Assembly (NCBI RefSeq): GCF_032884065.1
Contig: NC_088863.1
Location: 64,856,790 to 64,920,789 of the forward strand
Source: Artemia franciscana
Taxonomy: Eukaryota; Arthropoda; Branchiopoda; Anostraca; Artemiidae
Direction: 5' to 3'
DNA: 64,000 nucleotides
The notes below the pieces were generated by a model that saw only the letters and a program-made list of their open reading frames with translations, ran no database searches and was not told the DNA's origin. Position numbers and translations under genes: made by a program. Shown here piece after piece: positions 34,172 to 52,639 of the stretch; position 1 is the stretch's first letter, and each line of letters begins with the position of its first letter.

Positions 34172-37009
34172 CACAGTGCACAATGTATATATCTAAGAAA
34201 TGAATAATCATGTAAAATTACCGGCATTGGACTATTCTACAATTTTTGAAAGAGCATTTTGAAAAGGTGTCCATACGGGCTCAATAGTGTCATTTGGGAG
34301 GGGCTCTTTTGGGATTCAGCCTTCCTCCGACTCTTGGAGGGGCCCCAACTCAGTATTCATAATTAGTTTTATTTGAGTCACAGTATGAAAAAAATCTTTA
34401 AGAGATTTTTCAATTAAAACAAATTCGTTTCTAATTGAACTGCAATTCAAAACAATCTATTGTTAGTCATTCCCAAACACATTTATTTAGCAATCCTATT
34501 TCATATTTCACGAAATATGTTTATTGATTTTGTCGTTAAAACCACGGTGCTCAACTTCCATTACAATAAAACGAAACGCCTTCGTATGGAAATTGGATCT
34601 CAAGCAAAATGGTTATTTTTTGTATTTTATTTCTTGAATTTTGGGACAAACAAAGTGAGAATTTTAGACCAATTATTTTTTAATGATTTCAGGACAAATA
34701 AGAAAAATATTTATATAAAAGTACAATTAAAAGAATCAGTAAAAATGATGAAGGACAGTACATAATCTACCATAAAAGAGTTACAACAAAATAAGAATAT
34801 GAAAATTTTACCAACAATAAAGACCAAATATTTCTACTTCCCAATCGAAAGACATTATCAAATTAGGAGGGGAGACTTTGCTTGAACCAACTCATAAGAA
34901 AGGTGAGAAACCAGGAAAAAACAAAACAAATTAAAGACCTATCAATTTTCATCAATTCTAAAATATTTTAGATTGGGGAGGGGTGGGGGCAGAATTACTC
35001 TTCAACGTCCAGAAGTAGAGGGCAAATTTTAGTTTTTTTTTCCAAGTTCTATGAAAATACCAGGCCGGTGTCATCAGTGCCCACTTTTCAGGTATGTAAT
35101 TCGGTATTAAAGCAGTTGCGTAGCATGAGATTTACCTTCACTATCATGCTCATAGACTGTACCTTGAATTTGGTAATTGCACTTAAAACTGCAGACAAAT
35201 TGCATCTTTTCTTCTCCGTTCTTCAAGAGCTGTATTATTTTATCACAAATAGCAATGCACCCTATAAACTGTTTACTTATGCTCAGAAGGCCGCTGAGAG
35301 ACTGTTCATCAGCTGGAAAAATCATCTACTACAAGATTGACATACTGATATAGATCACTGAACCAAGTACTTAGTACTTACAAATGTATTTCGGCCATTT
35401 CATCAATTGCCAAAACATCTAGTGACGGGGATTTAGCATTTCAGGCTCACTGACTCGCAACCAGTCTTCATACCTTTGAATTTATATTTACACTCCATCT
35501 AGTGATTTTTTGGCCACAAACTCTATTTTTTAGCAGCTACAGGTGGCATACTTAGTTTTCCCTAAAGCTCTTAATGCAGCTACACGAAATAATATTATTG
35601 ACATGCAAACTGAGTAAGTTTTTGAGGAAATTTGTCACAAAGCAAAAGAATTTTTTCGTCTGTCCGGCCTCAGCGAAGACCTTTTGCAAAATTTTAAGAA
35701 TTCTGGTTCCTCATGTAGAGGACCAATGCCTGCACTGCAAGCAGCTTCCTGCTTACCTGATCTTATAACCGTGTAATCTTTGGGAAAAACTAACCATGCT
35801 GAAGCGAAAGGATTAGCTAAATTTGATTCCAGAAGGAATTATATTTTTTGTGCTTTACAGATTCTAATATGAGTTTGAAAGCCGCTTCAATAATGCTCTT
35901 TCACTGTTATAGACAATTTTTGCATTAGATGTTGATCTGCCGCATTTTCTTGATACTAGCCGACTAGCTAGTTTGGTAGCAGATTACAAAGATATTTGCA
36001 TTGACAAAATCAATTGAAATTTTGCATTGACCCTGTTTGCCTCTGAAACGGATATCGTGAGAAGATATATATACTATTTAGCCAAAAGGCCAGAAAGATT
36101 TCTTATAGCTTCCCCATTGTTTGAAGGCAACGGCAATAGTATATTCCTAAGTTTTGAACATTATATAAATCTTCATTATTCTGCCTATCACAACTGATTG
36201 TAATGGGTGATTCTCTTCTTCATTAAGCCTGAATAAAACCTATTGAAGATCAACAATGGCTAATGAATGGCTCAGTGATCTGACATTGATGTTTAGTGAA
36301 AAAAGCTGTTTAAAATAGTTGAATTTTGTGGCTATGGTTGGTATTTCTGGAAAAAAAGACTTCGTTGATTCTCAGTGCTGCACTAAAACTGTAAATTACT
36401 TTCCAGTAGTTTTATGTTCTTTGTCTTCGTTATACACTTTTAAATTGCTTCTCAATAACATTAATTGATTTTGGGAGAGGCCTGTGATAACCACTGTGAA
36501 GGATAGTTACTCGTAAACAGCTCTGAGCTAGCCACTTTAGGGGGCCTAATAGAGGTTGCTTAGTCCCTCCTTAGTTCCGAATGAAATGACGCCGCTCTGT
36601 GGGCTATGTATACTGGATTTAAAGCGACTTTTAAACAATAGTGATTTAAAACTTTTTACGTCTTTTAACGATCTAGTTATTGCTTAAAACTGTCATAAAT
36701 CTTACCCCTTATCCCAAAACATTGCTGCTTTAGTTTATATATCCCTGAGTTCTAAATTATAGATTTGGTAATTTCTATTTCTAATTGAACAAGCAGTAGA
36801 GCAGTATATTATTTGAATATCCAATGTACCTACGCCTTAAGTATGACCTAGGTTTAAATTTCAGCTACTATTATCATGACATCCATATTTATTTAAGTAT
36901 AATTTGAAATAATCGACACATATATATATATTTTAAGGTTTTTAAAAAAAAAATAAAGCGTCAAAAGTTTAATTTTTTACTACGACTGAACTAATATATG
37001 GTAAATCTA
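34172..37009 (+). mobile_element. 2.84-kb segment present only in copy B; hAT-like content
   Basis: Copy A reads CTCTTGTGCATTTTGCC continuously, whereas copy B has about 2,838 bp between GTGCA and GCATTTTGCC, with GCA shared at both edges. I could not find matching terminal inverted repeats or an 8-bp duplication, so insertion in B or deletion in A are both possible. Coding remnants of the hAT type lie inside. The remainder (34172-35060 and 35960-37009) shows nothing recognised. Confidence 0.6.
35068..35950 (+). pseudogene. hAT/ZMYM1-like transposase remnant
   Basis: Three blocks in shifted frames resemble the C-terminal half of hAT transposases of the ZMYM1-like group: LIDCTLNLVIALKTADKLHL with FFSVLQELYYFITNSNA (35148-35270), ISSIAKTSSDGDLAF with TFEFIFTLHL (about 35395-35500) and VFEEICHKAKEFFRLSGLSE (about 35610-35675). 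Family knowledge: the first segment lies before the conserved R-W residues, and TFEFIF lies in the helical insertion domain. Stops and shifts are frequent. No catalytic residue can be assigned. The family call rests on pattern memory only. Confidence 0.5.
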
Positions 37010-37334
37010 GCATTTTGCCTGCTACTTTTTTTCTTGCTAATTTCACTTGTCTTAGCAGCTTATCGTTCATTTATTATAGAAAATACTCCTTTTATGATTT
37101 TAACTGCTCAGTAATTCCATTCATAGAACAAAAAACTATTGAAGACAAACTGATTAGATTTTGCTGAGCAGTATTTTTATGCTCTAAATGAAAATGAATC
37201 AAGAATCAGACTGAAATCACTAATTTAAAATGAAAGAGCAAGAATGCTATATCAAAGAATGCGAAATCTCTAATGTGTTGGGCCTCGTATAGTGCAATGT
37301 TTTGGCTTATAGTCTTTGTATACCACACGAAATT
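37010..37334. repeat. Segmental duplication, copy B, right part
   Basis: GCATTTTGCCTGCTAC to TACCACACGAAATT matches 31330-31654 almost base for base. Copy A ends there at the gap while copy B continues. Confidence 0.85.
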
Positions 37335-38496
37335 CTGGTGCATTTCCTGAGAAAATTAGTATACTTTGAGAAAAAGAGGGGAAACAGAGGGTAAGTCTCT
37401 ACGTTCACAATTTTGGCATATCCTAGCTCCATATGAAAAATTTGAATCTAATATATGCTAGTTTTTAGCTTGACCAATAATTAGGCTCATTTTGGGTGTC
37501 AAAAAATCTCATCTGAAGCTCTTGCAAATCACACCTTTGAAGTTTCAACTTTCAGCTTTTATTTAGTACTAAATTCTTCATAATGTCCTCCAAAATTTTT
37601 AACTGAATGCCCTTACCCATTCCTAAGATAATTTTGATACGCCAATTTGACAAGCTGGATGCCATGATTTCTTACCAAATTATTATTCTGCAAGTTTGTC
37701 AACACAATAACCTCAGCCGTGTCTGAGGTTTTCCACACAAGTCCTTTCGTCAAGTTGGATGATGGATGAATGGTTAAGGGATTAAGTTTCAGTTTCATAC
37801 GCTAGTGATCTCCAAAATATAGCAGATACATGCCTTTGGTAAATCCCTATGCACATCGTGTTTTTAAATTAAGTTTAACATACCAATTTAATCTCTAAAA
37901 GTTAAAGTTATTATCTTTAGCTTATATACCGATTATCAATATTTATATTTGACAATTTGGCAATTTTTTATGGATAGCATATGTGTTGGTTTAACTTAAT
38001 TCCCCCTCAGCCTTCCATGTAAGTCTGTTTGCTCAAAAGTATGCCAAAGCAAATATTTAGTTGTCTGGCTGTATTCTCAAGACTTTTAAATATTCTATTC
38101 ATGGCACACACTTCTTACCTCCTAAGTCTTAAGATAGGGAAGGTGTTAGATTTCTTGAAAATGCTTTGTCCACTTTAGTGCTATTGTTCTTATTTTCATG
38201 TGTCCTATCAATCAAATATTTTTACACAAAACCCGAATCCTCTAAACTAAGCTTGAATTATTTTCACTAATGCTCCTAACATATCATCCTAAAATCATTT
38301 TTACTAATTTTGTTAGTTTCTAACTTTCTTCCCTAAGACATCATTCCCTATTTCATAAACTTTTTTCTCAAATATTTTATCCAGAGAATTTATCTCAAAA
38401 TCCAATCCTGGAGTCCATCAACACTTTGCTTCCCAAATGGTAGTTACCCTTCCTATATTTCAGCCTTTGTCTAATTTCAACACCATTCCTCACCGT
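37335..38496. other. Unrecognised AT-rich DNA
   Basis: No tandem array, terminus or coding family seen. A 61-codon minus-strand frame at 37613-37798 has no recognised domain. Confidence 0.4.
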
Positions 38497-40545
<2,049 letters not shown>

Positions 40546-40566
40546 TATATATATATATATCTTCTA

Positions 40567-41411
40567 TCTATATAAAAATAAGTTGTCTGTCTGTGGATGG
40601 ATGGATGGGTCGGGTGACGTCACCTGAAAAAACTGGATCAGGTGACGTCAAAACTGAAAAAATTAAAAAAGGCAAAAACTACAAAAAAACTAAAAACTAA
40701 TAAAAAAAATAAAAAAGCTAAAAAACTAAAAAAACTAAAAAAAGGCAAAAACTACAAAAAAAACTAAAAACTAATAAAAAAGCTAAAAAACTAAAAAAAC
40801 TAAAAAAAGGCAAAAACTACAAAAAAAACTAAAAACTAATAAAAAAAAATAAAAAAGCTAAAAAACTAAAAAAACTAAAAAAACTAAAAAAAAGATAAAA
40901 AACTAAAAAAACTAAAAACTAAAAAAAAAGGAAAAAACTGAAAAATAAGCTAAAATAAAGGTAAAAACCAATAAAAAACTAAAAAAAAAACTGAAAAAAC
41001 TAAAAAAAGGCAAAAACTACAAAAAAAAACTAAAAACTAATAAAAAAAGTAAAAAAGCTAAAAAACTAAAAAAACTAAAAAAACTAAAAAAAGGTAAAAA
41101 ACTAAAAAAAATAAAAAATAAAAAAAAACTAAAAAAAAGGAAAAAACTGAAAAATAAGCTAAAATAAAGGTAAAAACCAATAAAAAACTAAAAAGAAAAA
41201 AAGGAAAAAACTAAAAAAAATTTTCATCTAAAAAACTAAAAAAAACTAAAAAAGGTAAAAACTAAAAGAACTAAAAAAGAAAAAAATAAATGACGAAACT
41301 CAAAGAGAGAGCGACCAGGACAAAAGGAATGTTCGATTAGCAATCAACAAAGCACCGGGACACAGGGAGTATAAATGACGACCAGGGCATAAGTAAAAAA
41401 AAAAAAAACTA
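40567..41411 (+). mobile_element. Helitron 5' segment, tandem unit 1
   Basis: Starts TCTATATAAAAATAAGTTGT, then GGTGACGTCACCTG palindromes, A-rich filler, AACTCAAAGAGAGAGCGACC, ATTAGCAATCAACAAAGCAC and GACGACCAGGGCATAAGT, ending ...AAACTA. It has no 3' terminus and is repeated almost exactly by the next unit. Confidence 0.8.
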
Positions 41412-42258
41412 TCTATATATATAAAAATAAGTTGTCTGTGGATCTGTGGATCGTGGATCAGGTGACGTCACCTGAAAAAACTGGATCAGGTGACGTCAAA
41501 ACTGAAAAAATTAAAAAAGGCAAAAACTACAAAAAAACTAAAAACTAATAAAAAAAATAAAAAAGCTAAAAAACTAAAAAAACTAAAAAAAGGCAAAAAC
41601 TACAAAAAAAACTAAAAACTAATAAAAAAGCTAAAAAACTAAAAAAAACTAAAAAAAGGCAAAAACTACAAAAAAAACTAAAAACTAATAAAAAAAAATA
41701 AAAAAGCTAAAAAACTAAAAAAACTAAAAAAACTAAAAAAAAGATAAAAAACTAAAAAAACTAAAAACTAAAAAAAAAGGAAAAAACTGAAAAATAAGCT
41801 AAAATAAAGGTAAAAACCAATAAAAAACTAAAAAAAAAACTGAAAAAACTAAAAAAAGGCAAAAACTACAAAAAAAACTAAAAACTAATAAAAAAAGTAA
41901 AAAAGCTAAAAAACTAAAAAAACTAAAAAAACTAAAAAAAGGTAAAAAACTAAAAAAAATAAAAAATAAAAAAAACTAAAAAAAAGGAAAAAACTGAAAA
42001 ATAAGCTAAAATAAAGGTAAAAACCAATAAAAAACTAAAAAGAAAAAAAGGAAAAAACTAAAAAAAATTTTCATCTAAAAAACTAAAAAAAACTAAAAAA
42101 GGTAAAAACTAAAAGAACTAAAAAAGAAAAAAATAAATGACGAAACTCAAAGAGAGAGCGACCAGGACAAAAGGAATGTTCGATTAGCAATCAACAAAGC
42201 ACCGGGACACAGGGAGTATAAATGACGACCAGGGCATAAGTAAAAAAAAAAAAAACTA
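41412..42258 (+). mobile_element. Helitron 5' segment, tandem unit 2
   Basis: 847 bp, nearly identical to 40567-41411, including unit-specific features such as AACTGAAAAAATTAAAAAAG and CAGGGCATAAGT. Its start is the full TCTATATATATAAAAATAAG. The next unit is a complete element. Confidence 0.85.
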
Positions 42259-43001
42259 TCTATATATATAAAAATAAGTTGTCTGTGGATCTGTGGATCG
42301 TGAATCAGGTGACGTCACCTGAAAAAACTGGATCAGGTGACGTCAAAACTGAAAAAACTAAAAAAAGGCAAAAACTACAAAAAAAACTAAAAACTAATAA
42401 AAAAAAATACACCGGGATACAAATGACTTCCGGGACACAGGGAATATAAATGACGACCGGGACACAGGGACACAACTACAACGGGGACACCGGGGGAAAC
42501 AGGGGGATATAAATGACGACCGGGACAAAAAAACTAAAAAGAAAAAAAAAATAAAAACTAATAAAAAAACTAAAAAATCTAAAAATCTAAATAAGCTAAA
42601 AAAGAAAAAAAAAGGAAAAAAATAAAGGAGAAAAACAAAACTAAAAAACGAATGTATATACAGACCGGGACACCGGGATACAAATGACGACCGGGACACA
42701 GGGAATATAAATGACGACCGGGACACAGGGACACAACTACAACGGGGACACCGGGGGAAACAGGGGGATGTAAATGACGACCGGGACACCGGGACAGGGA
42801 ATGGTCGATTAGCAATCACCATCAACAAAGCTCAAGGGCAATCATTAGAATCATGAGGTATAGATCTGAATACAGATTGTTTTCCCATGGACCATTATAT
42901 GTTGCATGTTCAAGAGTCGGTAAACCTGACAATCTATTTATATGCAAAGACAATGGGACAGCAAAGAATGTTGTATATTCGCAAGTTTTACGTAGTTAAA
43001 A

Positions 43002-43057
<56 letters not shown>

Positions 43058-43208
43058 ATATTCACAGGTGGGACATAGGGACACAATTACAATGGCGCGT
43101 AACTATTATGGCGCGTAACGACTTACGCGCGCGGGGGGGCTTGGGGGGGCGCGAAGCGCCCCCACCAACTAGGTGTTGGGGTGGCGCGAAGCGCCACCCC
43201 AACAGCTA
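42259..43208 (+). mobile_element. Complete non-autonomous Helitron, 950 bp
   Basis: TC at 42259-42260 and CTAG at 43205-43208 before T. Short filler, minisatellite with frames reading PGRHLYSL on the opposite strand, helicase tail (42800-42998, CATGAGG variant), (AT)n (43003-43055), CTATATTCACAGG and the hairpin terminus. It is the third head-to-tail copy of the 5' end in this block. Confidence 0.9.
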
Positions 43209-43235
<27 letters not shown>

Positions 43236-43248
<13 letters not shown>

Positions 43249-43835
43249 GTTGTCTGTGTGTGTGTGTCGACTGACGTCATGTTTGTCGACTGACGTCATT
43301 ATAAGGATTGAGCTGTATGCGTCATGAAGTTGTTTGTCGACTGAATTCATGTTTGTCAACTGATGAAATTACATACCGGGATACAAATGACGACCGGGAC
43401 ACAGGGAATATAAACGACGACCGGGAACCTCAAAGAGAAATTACAGACTGGGACACCCGGACACAAATCACGACCGGGACACAGGGAATATAAATGAAGA
43501 CCGGGCCAGAGGGACACAACTACAACGGGGACACCGGGGGCACAGGCGGGATATATAAATGACGACCGGAACACAGGGATTGTTCGAATAGAAATTACAG
43601 ACCGGGACACAGGAAATATAAATAACGACCGGGACACTCAAAGAGAAATTACAAACTGGGACACCGGGACACAAACGACGACCGGGACACAGGGAATATA
43701 AATGACGACCGGGACACAGGGACACAACATTGGAATAATGAGGTATAGATCTGAATACGGATTGTTTTTCCCATGGACAATTATATGTTGCATGTTCAAG
43801 AGTCAGTAAACCTGACAATCTATTTATATGCAACA
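43236..43835 (+). mobile_element. Helitron fragment, both tips missing
   Basis: ATATATAAATAAGTTGTCTG without the leading TC, then TCGACTGACGTCATG words, minisatellite blocks (43374-43730) and a helicase tail cut at CTATTTATATGCAACATATC. At that point the ATGAAAAGAGAAATCACC repeat begins, so the terminus was replaced or deleted. Confidence 0.65.
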
Positions 43836-43837
43836 TA

Positions 43838-44436
43838 TCATGAAAAGAGAAATCACCAATGCAACAGTCTAAACACACAAAAAAATAAAGAAGAGACAGA
43901 AGGAGAAAGGGAAGACTGTTTTCCTAAATTAGTGATTAATATAGACCAGCACTTGAATGAGGCCTTAACCCTACTCATCCATACAATCACATAGGTCAAA
44001 CAGCATAGCCATACACAATCAACCATAAAGAATAATCCATGGACATGCAGTCATGTCGTCAATAAGTATAAGTCGTTATTTACCAAACAATAGAAAAAAT
44101 AATAAAGACAAATAATTCAGAGGCAACAACCCAGCACAAGGGCTCATCAGAAGAATACACTGGCCTATATAGGGTTTCGCCACTTTAAATTCTCTACCCA
44201 GCCAAGTGTTGTGGCTACCACAGAATATCCATGGCATCCCCGTGTCAGGTATCACCCCCAAAATACATGCCTATGAAAGAAAAAAAAACAGCAAATGTAA
44301 AACAACCAAGTAACACCAAAACAAGCTTATCCTGTTAATATATCCCTCTTTTTAGCAACAATAGGTAAACTAAATATAATAAATTTTACCAAATCACAAA
44401 TATTAACACATTGCAAAAAACCTGAATGTATATATA
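43838..44436 (+). repeat. Longest copy of the ATGAAAAGAGAAATCACC repeat
   Basis: Extends the 26819 and 49560 copies by about 400 bp (CACTTGAATGAGGCCTTAAC ... AGCACAAGGGCTCATCAGAA ... CCAAGTGTTGTGGCTACC). It is bounded by Helitron sequence on the left and an AT tract on the right. It could be the end of a larger unidentified element; no protein is readable. Confidence 0.5.
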
Positions 44437-45092
44437 TATTGTATATATATAAAAATAAGTTGTCTGTGTGTTATGTCTGTTACACTTTGTCTGTTACGCC
44501 AGATTATATCTTCTATATATATAAAAATCAGTTGTATGTATTTTTGTGTTGAGGGTTTGCATATGACGACTGAAAAAAAAAGAAGAAAAAGAAAACCAAC
44601 TAAAATTTAAAAACTAGGAATTGCGTAAATATTTCGAAATATTTTCACAATAGAAAATGGTAAAAAAAAACTAAAAAAAAATAAAAAGAAAAAACTAAAA
44701 AAAAACTAAAAAATAAAAAAAATAAAAAAAGAAAAAACCTAAAAAGAAAAATGTAAAAAAAAACCAAAAAAAATAAAAAGGTAAAAAACTAAAAAGAAAA
44801 AAAAACTAAAAAAAGCTAAAAAACTAAAAAAAACTAAAATAACTGGGAATAGCACAAATATTTTATATTGATACCGAAAAATTTTGAGGTTTATTATAAG
44901 TTGTTGGAGCTTTAGCATGCTTGGCACGTAAAGATTTTTCCAAGTGTCAATGTTAGAATGAACATTGACAAATTGAAGAAAACAAATAAATAAAAAGGAG
45001 AAACTAAGAAAAAATAAAAACTAAAAAAGAAAAAACTAAAAACTAAGAAAAGAAAAAACTAAAAAAGAAATAAAACTAAAAAAGAAACTATA
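44437..45092 (+). mobile_element. Helitron 5'-end fragments with A-rich filler
   Basis: Two family 5' starts: TATATATATAAAAATAAGTT at about 44443 without TC, and TCTATATATATAAAAATCAG at 44512-44513. CTAAAAAA-type filler follows, interrupted by about 100 bp of other AT-rich DNA (44845-44960). No 3' terminus before the next element's start. Confidence 0.55.
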
Positions 45093-45789
45093 TCTATATA
45101 TATAAAAATAAGTTGTATATATGCATGTTTGTTTGTTTGTGGGTTTGCATTTGACGTCATTATGAGTATATAAGGCTTTGTATATGACGTCATTATAAGA
45201 TGGCACGACGGACCGGGACACCGGGACACAAATGACGACCGGGACACAGGGAATATAAATGACGACCGAGACACTCAAAGAGAAATTACAGACCGGGACA
45301 GAGGGAATATAAATGACGACCGGGACACTCAAACAGAAATTAGAGACTGGGATACCTGACACAAATGACAACCGGGACACAGGGGATATAAATGACGACC
45401 AGGACACAGGGAAACAACTATAACGGGGACGCCGGGGGCATAGGGGGATATATAAATGACGACGGGGACACAGGGAATGTTCGATTAGCAATCACCATCA
45501 ACAAAGCTCAAGGGCAATCGTTAGAAAGATGCGGTATAGATCTGAATAACGGTTGTTTTCCCATAGACAATTATTAAGTTACATGTTCAAGAGTTGGTAA
45601 GCCTGACAATCTATTTATATGGACAGACAATTGGACAGCAAAGAATGTTGTATATTCGCAAGTTTTACGTAGTTAAAAATATATATAGATATATCTATCT
45701 ATATTCACAGGTGAGACGCAGGGACACAACTAAAATGGTGCGTAACTAATATGGCGCGTAACGACTTACGCGCGCGGGGGGGGGCTTGG
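45093..45789 (+). mobile_element. Helitron lacking its terminal hairpins
   Basis: TCTATATATATAAAAATAAG start at 45093, GTATATAAGGCTTTGTATAT region, TGACGTCATTATAAG, minisatellite (45208-45475), helicase tail (45480-45676, with SLERCGIDL and in-frame damage), short AT, CTATATTCACAGGTGAGAC and GCGCGTAACGACTTACGC. It breaks off at GGGGGGGGCTTGG (45789), just before the first terminator hairpin, and other AT-rich DNA follows. It probably cannot terminate normally. Confidence 0.8.
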
Positions 45790-46243
45790 TATATATATCA
45801 ATATAGATAGATTAAGTTCAACATTCCTTCAGTACTCCTTAAAAATTACAACTTAATATCCTTAGTTGTTGTTGTTTTTGTAAGGCTGGGGCAGTACAAA
45901 TGCATAGAAAAAAAAACTCAACGTCTCGTCATACTAATAATTACAAAAAGAGAAAAAAAACTAAGACAAAAAAAAACATACAAGGTAGGACATAATAAAG
46001 AAGGCCATTCCAGCGTGAGAAAATCACAGCAAAATACATACTAAAATCTATTATTAATCTATCCCGACATCCAGGCAAAGAACTAATGTGAAATATATTT
46101 TTTCAATGAAAATCAGCTTGTGAAACTTCGGGACACTCTACTAAGTTAAGTTTACTTACAATATGAGGAATCTGATATCTGATTGAGAATCTAGCTCTTT
46201 CTGATTTGATTGGCGAAAGGCAATTAATTATCCCTTAGAATTT

Positions 46244-46686
46244 TTATATTCCCAGGATCTCCAGCGGATCTCTGGGCGTACCAATAATATTGTTGTGAAA
46301 TATTAACCCACCAAAGCTTTGCAACGGCACGCGACTTGCCGTAGAAAAAAACAAAACAATGGAAAGCGTAACAGAGGCAACAATCTTGACAAGGCCTTCC
46401 TGGGGTGAGGCTTTTCTTATTCCTCGCATTCCCAAGATTCCAAAGGATCTGCCTTTTCAATTTAAAAGATTGCCACTCCCAATTCAATTAGCATTCGCAA
46501 TCAACATCAACAAAGCTCAAGGGTAATCATTAGAAAAATGCAGTATAGATCCTAATACGGATTGTGTTTCCCAAGGACAATTATATGTTGCGTGCTCTAG
46601 AGTCGGTAAACTGGACGATCTATTTATATGTACAGACAATGGGACTGCAAAGAATATTGTATATCCACAAGTTTTACGCAGTTAAA
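46244..46686 (+). pseudogene. Helitron helicase C-terminal region, second long copy
   Basis: Parallel to the fragment at 1-541: a CGTACCAATAATATTGTTGT-type region, then ACCAAAGCTTTGCAACGGCA (KLCNGTRLA), [20 protein letters not shown], a TIN-K-AQG block ending in a stop (GGGTAATCA), [17 protein letters not shown] and AKNIVYPQVLRS with stop at 46684. A premature TAA in place of the GQ codon and changes such as ININ for ITIN show decay. It lacks the CATGAGG variant, so it belongs to the older lineage like 1-541. Confidence 0.85.
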
Positions 46687-46689
46687 AAT

Positions 46690-46965
46690 TAGCAATTTAC
46701 ATGCATGTTCCGTTAGCAGAGGGGGCTTAGGCTTGTGGCTCAGAGAGAAATTACCAAAAGAAAGAGTTTCGATGTATTACAAGAGCAACGCGAAACCTGG
46801 CTTGCGGCTGAAAGAAAAAGTAAAAAAAGAATGCGTGTCGAGGAATTACCAGAGTATATCAGAGGAATTACCAGTTGTATATCCGCAAGTTTTACGCAGT
46901 TAAAAATTAGCACCTTGCACATGTCTTGCAGTTTGTGTGTCGACAGATGTCATGTTTTCAACTGA
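46690..46965 (+). pseudogene. Helitron N-terminal basic-repeat remnant plus tail
   Basis: Frames read QEQRETWLAAERKSKKRMRV, matching the repeated basic motif of the intact frame at 48013-48459. Then at 46878-46905 comes a second copy of the helicase end (PQVLRS and stop). So the 5' coding end and the 3' coding end of the element are joined by deletion. Confidence 0.6.
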
Positions 46966-47816
46966 CGAAATTACAGACCGGGACATCGGGACACAAATGA
47001 CGACCGGGAGACCGGCAAATAGGGAATATAAGTGACGACACTCAAAGAGAAAGCGACCGGGACAAAAGGAATGTTCGATTAGCAATCACCATCAACAAAG
47101 CACCGGGACACAAATGACGACCGGGACACAGGGAGTATAAATGACAACCAGGACATAAGTAAAAAAAAACTAAAAAAACTAAAAAAAGGTAAAAACTACA
47201 AAAAAACTAAAAAGAAAAAAATTAATAACTAATAAAAAAACTAAAAAAGCTAAAAAACTGAAAAAACTAAAAAAGAAAAAAATAAAAAAGGAAAAAATGA
47301 AAAATAAAGGAGAAAAACAAAACTAAAAAACGAATGTATATACAGACCGGGAACTGGGATACAAATGACGACCGGGACACAGGGAATATAAATGACGACC
47401 GGGACACAGGGACACAACTATAACGGGGACGCCGGGGGGCAGAGGGGGATATAAATGACGACTGGGACACCGGGACACAAGGAATATAAATGACGCCCGG
47501 GACACTCAAAGAGAAATCACAGACTGGGACACCGGGACGCAAATGACGACCGGGACACAGGGAATATAAATGACGACCGGGACACAGGGACAAAACTACA
47601 AAGGGGACAGGGAATGGTCGATTAGCAATCACCATCAACAAAGCTCAAGGGCAATAATTAGAACCATGAGGTATAGATCTGAATACGGATTGTTTTCCCA
47701 TGGACCATTATATGTTGCATGTTCAAGAGTCGGTAAACCTGACAATCTATTTATATGCACAGACAATGGGAAAGCAAAGAATGTTGTATATTCGCAAGTT
47801 TTAGGTAGTTAAAAAC

Positions 47817-49315
<1,499 letters not shown>

Positions 49316-49467
49316 ATATTCACAGGTGGGACTTAGGGACACAACTACAATGGGGCGTAACTAATATGGCGCGTAACGACTCACGCGCGCGGGGAGGCTT
49401 GGGGGGGTGCGAAGCGCCCCCTCCAACTAGGTGTTTGGGTGGCGCGAAGCGCCACCCCAACAGCTGG

Positions 49468-49468
<1 letters not shown>

Positions 49469-49559
<91 letters not shown>
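49469..49559. repeat. (AT)n after a Helitron terminus
   Basis: About 90 bp AT repeat, followed by ATCATGAAAAGAGAAATCAC. Confidence 0.95.
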
Positions 49560-49561
<2 letters not shown>

Positions 49562-49703
49562 TGAAAAGAGAAATCACCAATGCAACAGCACAAACACAAA
49601 AAGAAAAAAAAAAAAAAAAAAAAGAGAGACAGAAGGAGAAAAGGAAGACTGTTTTCCTAAATTAGTGATTAATATAGACCAATATATAGGCACTTGAATG
49701 ATA
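49560..49703 (+). repeat. ATGAAAAGAGAAATCACC repeat, third copy
   Basis: Carries a longer A-run than the other copies and ends GGCACTTGAATGATATATAT, at the same word (CACTTGAATGA) where the long copy at 43838 continues. Confidence 0.7.
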
Positions 49704-49710
49704 TATATAT

Positions 49711-49779
<69 letters not shown>
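49704..49779. repeat. (AT)n before a minus-strand Helitron
   Basis: AT repeat with two ATACAT breaks, ending at the A before CTAG. Confidence 0.95.
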
Positions 49780-52580
<2,801 letters not shown>

Positions 52581-52639
52581 TTAATAATGATTACTTATAA
52601 TGTTTATTGATGTTTATAATGATGTTTATTGATTTTTCG

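Noticed and set aside
34172..37009. Clear hAT element with terminal inverted repeats
   Set aside because: The CACAGTGCAC-like left edge has no inverted partner at the right edge and no 8-bp duplication, so the borders are only those of the copy A/B difference.
42394..42828. 144-codon minus-strand frame as a secreted or membrane protein
   Set aside because: Same minisatellite and filler composition as other Helitron copies.
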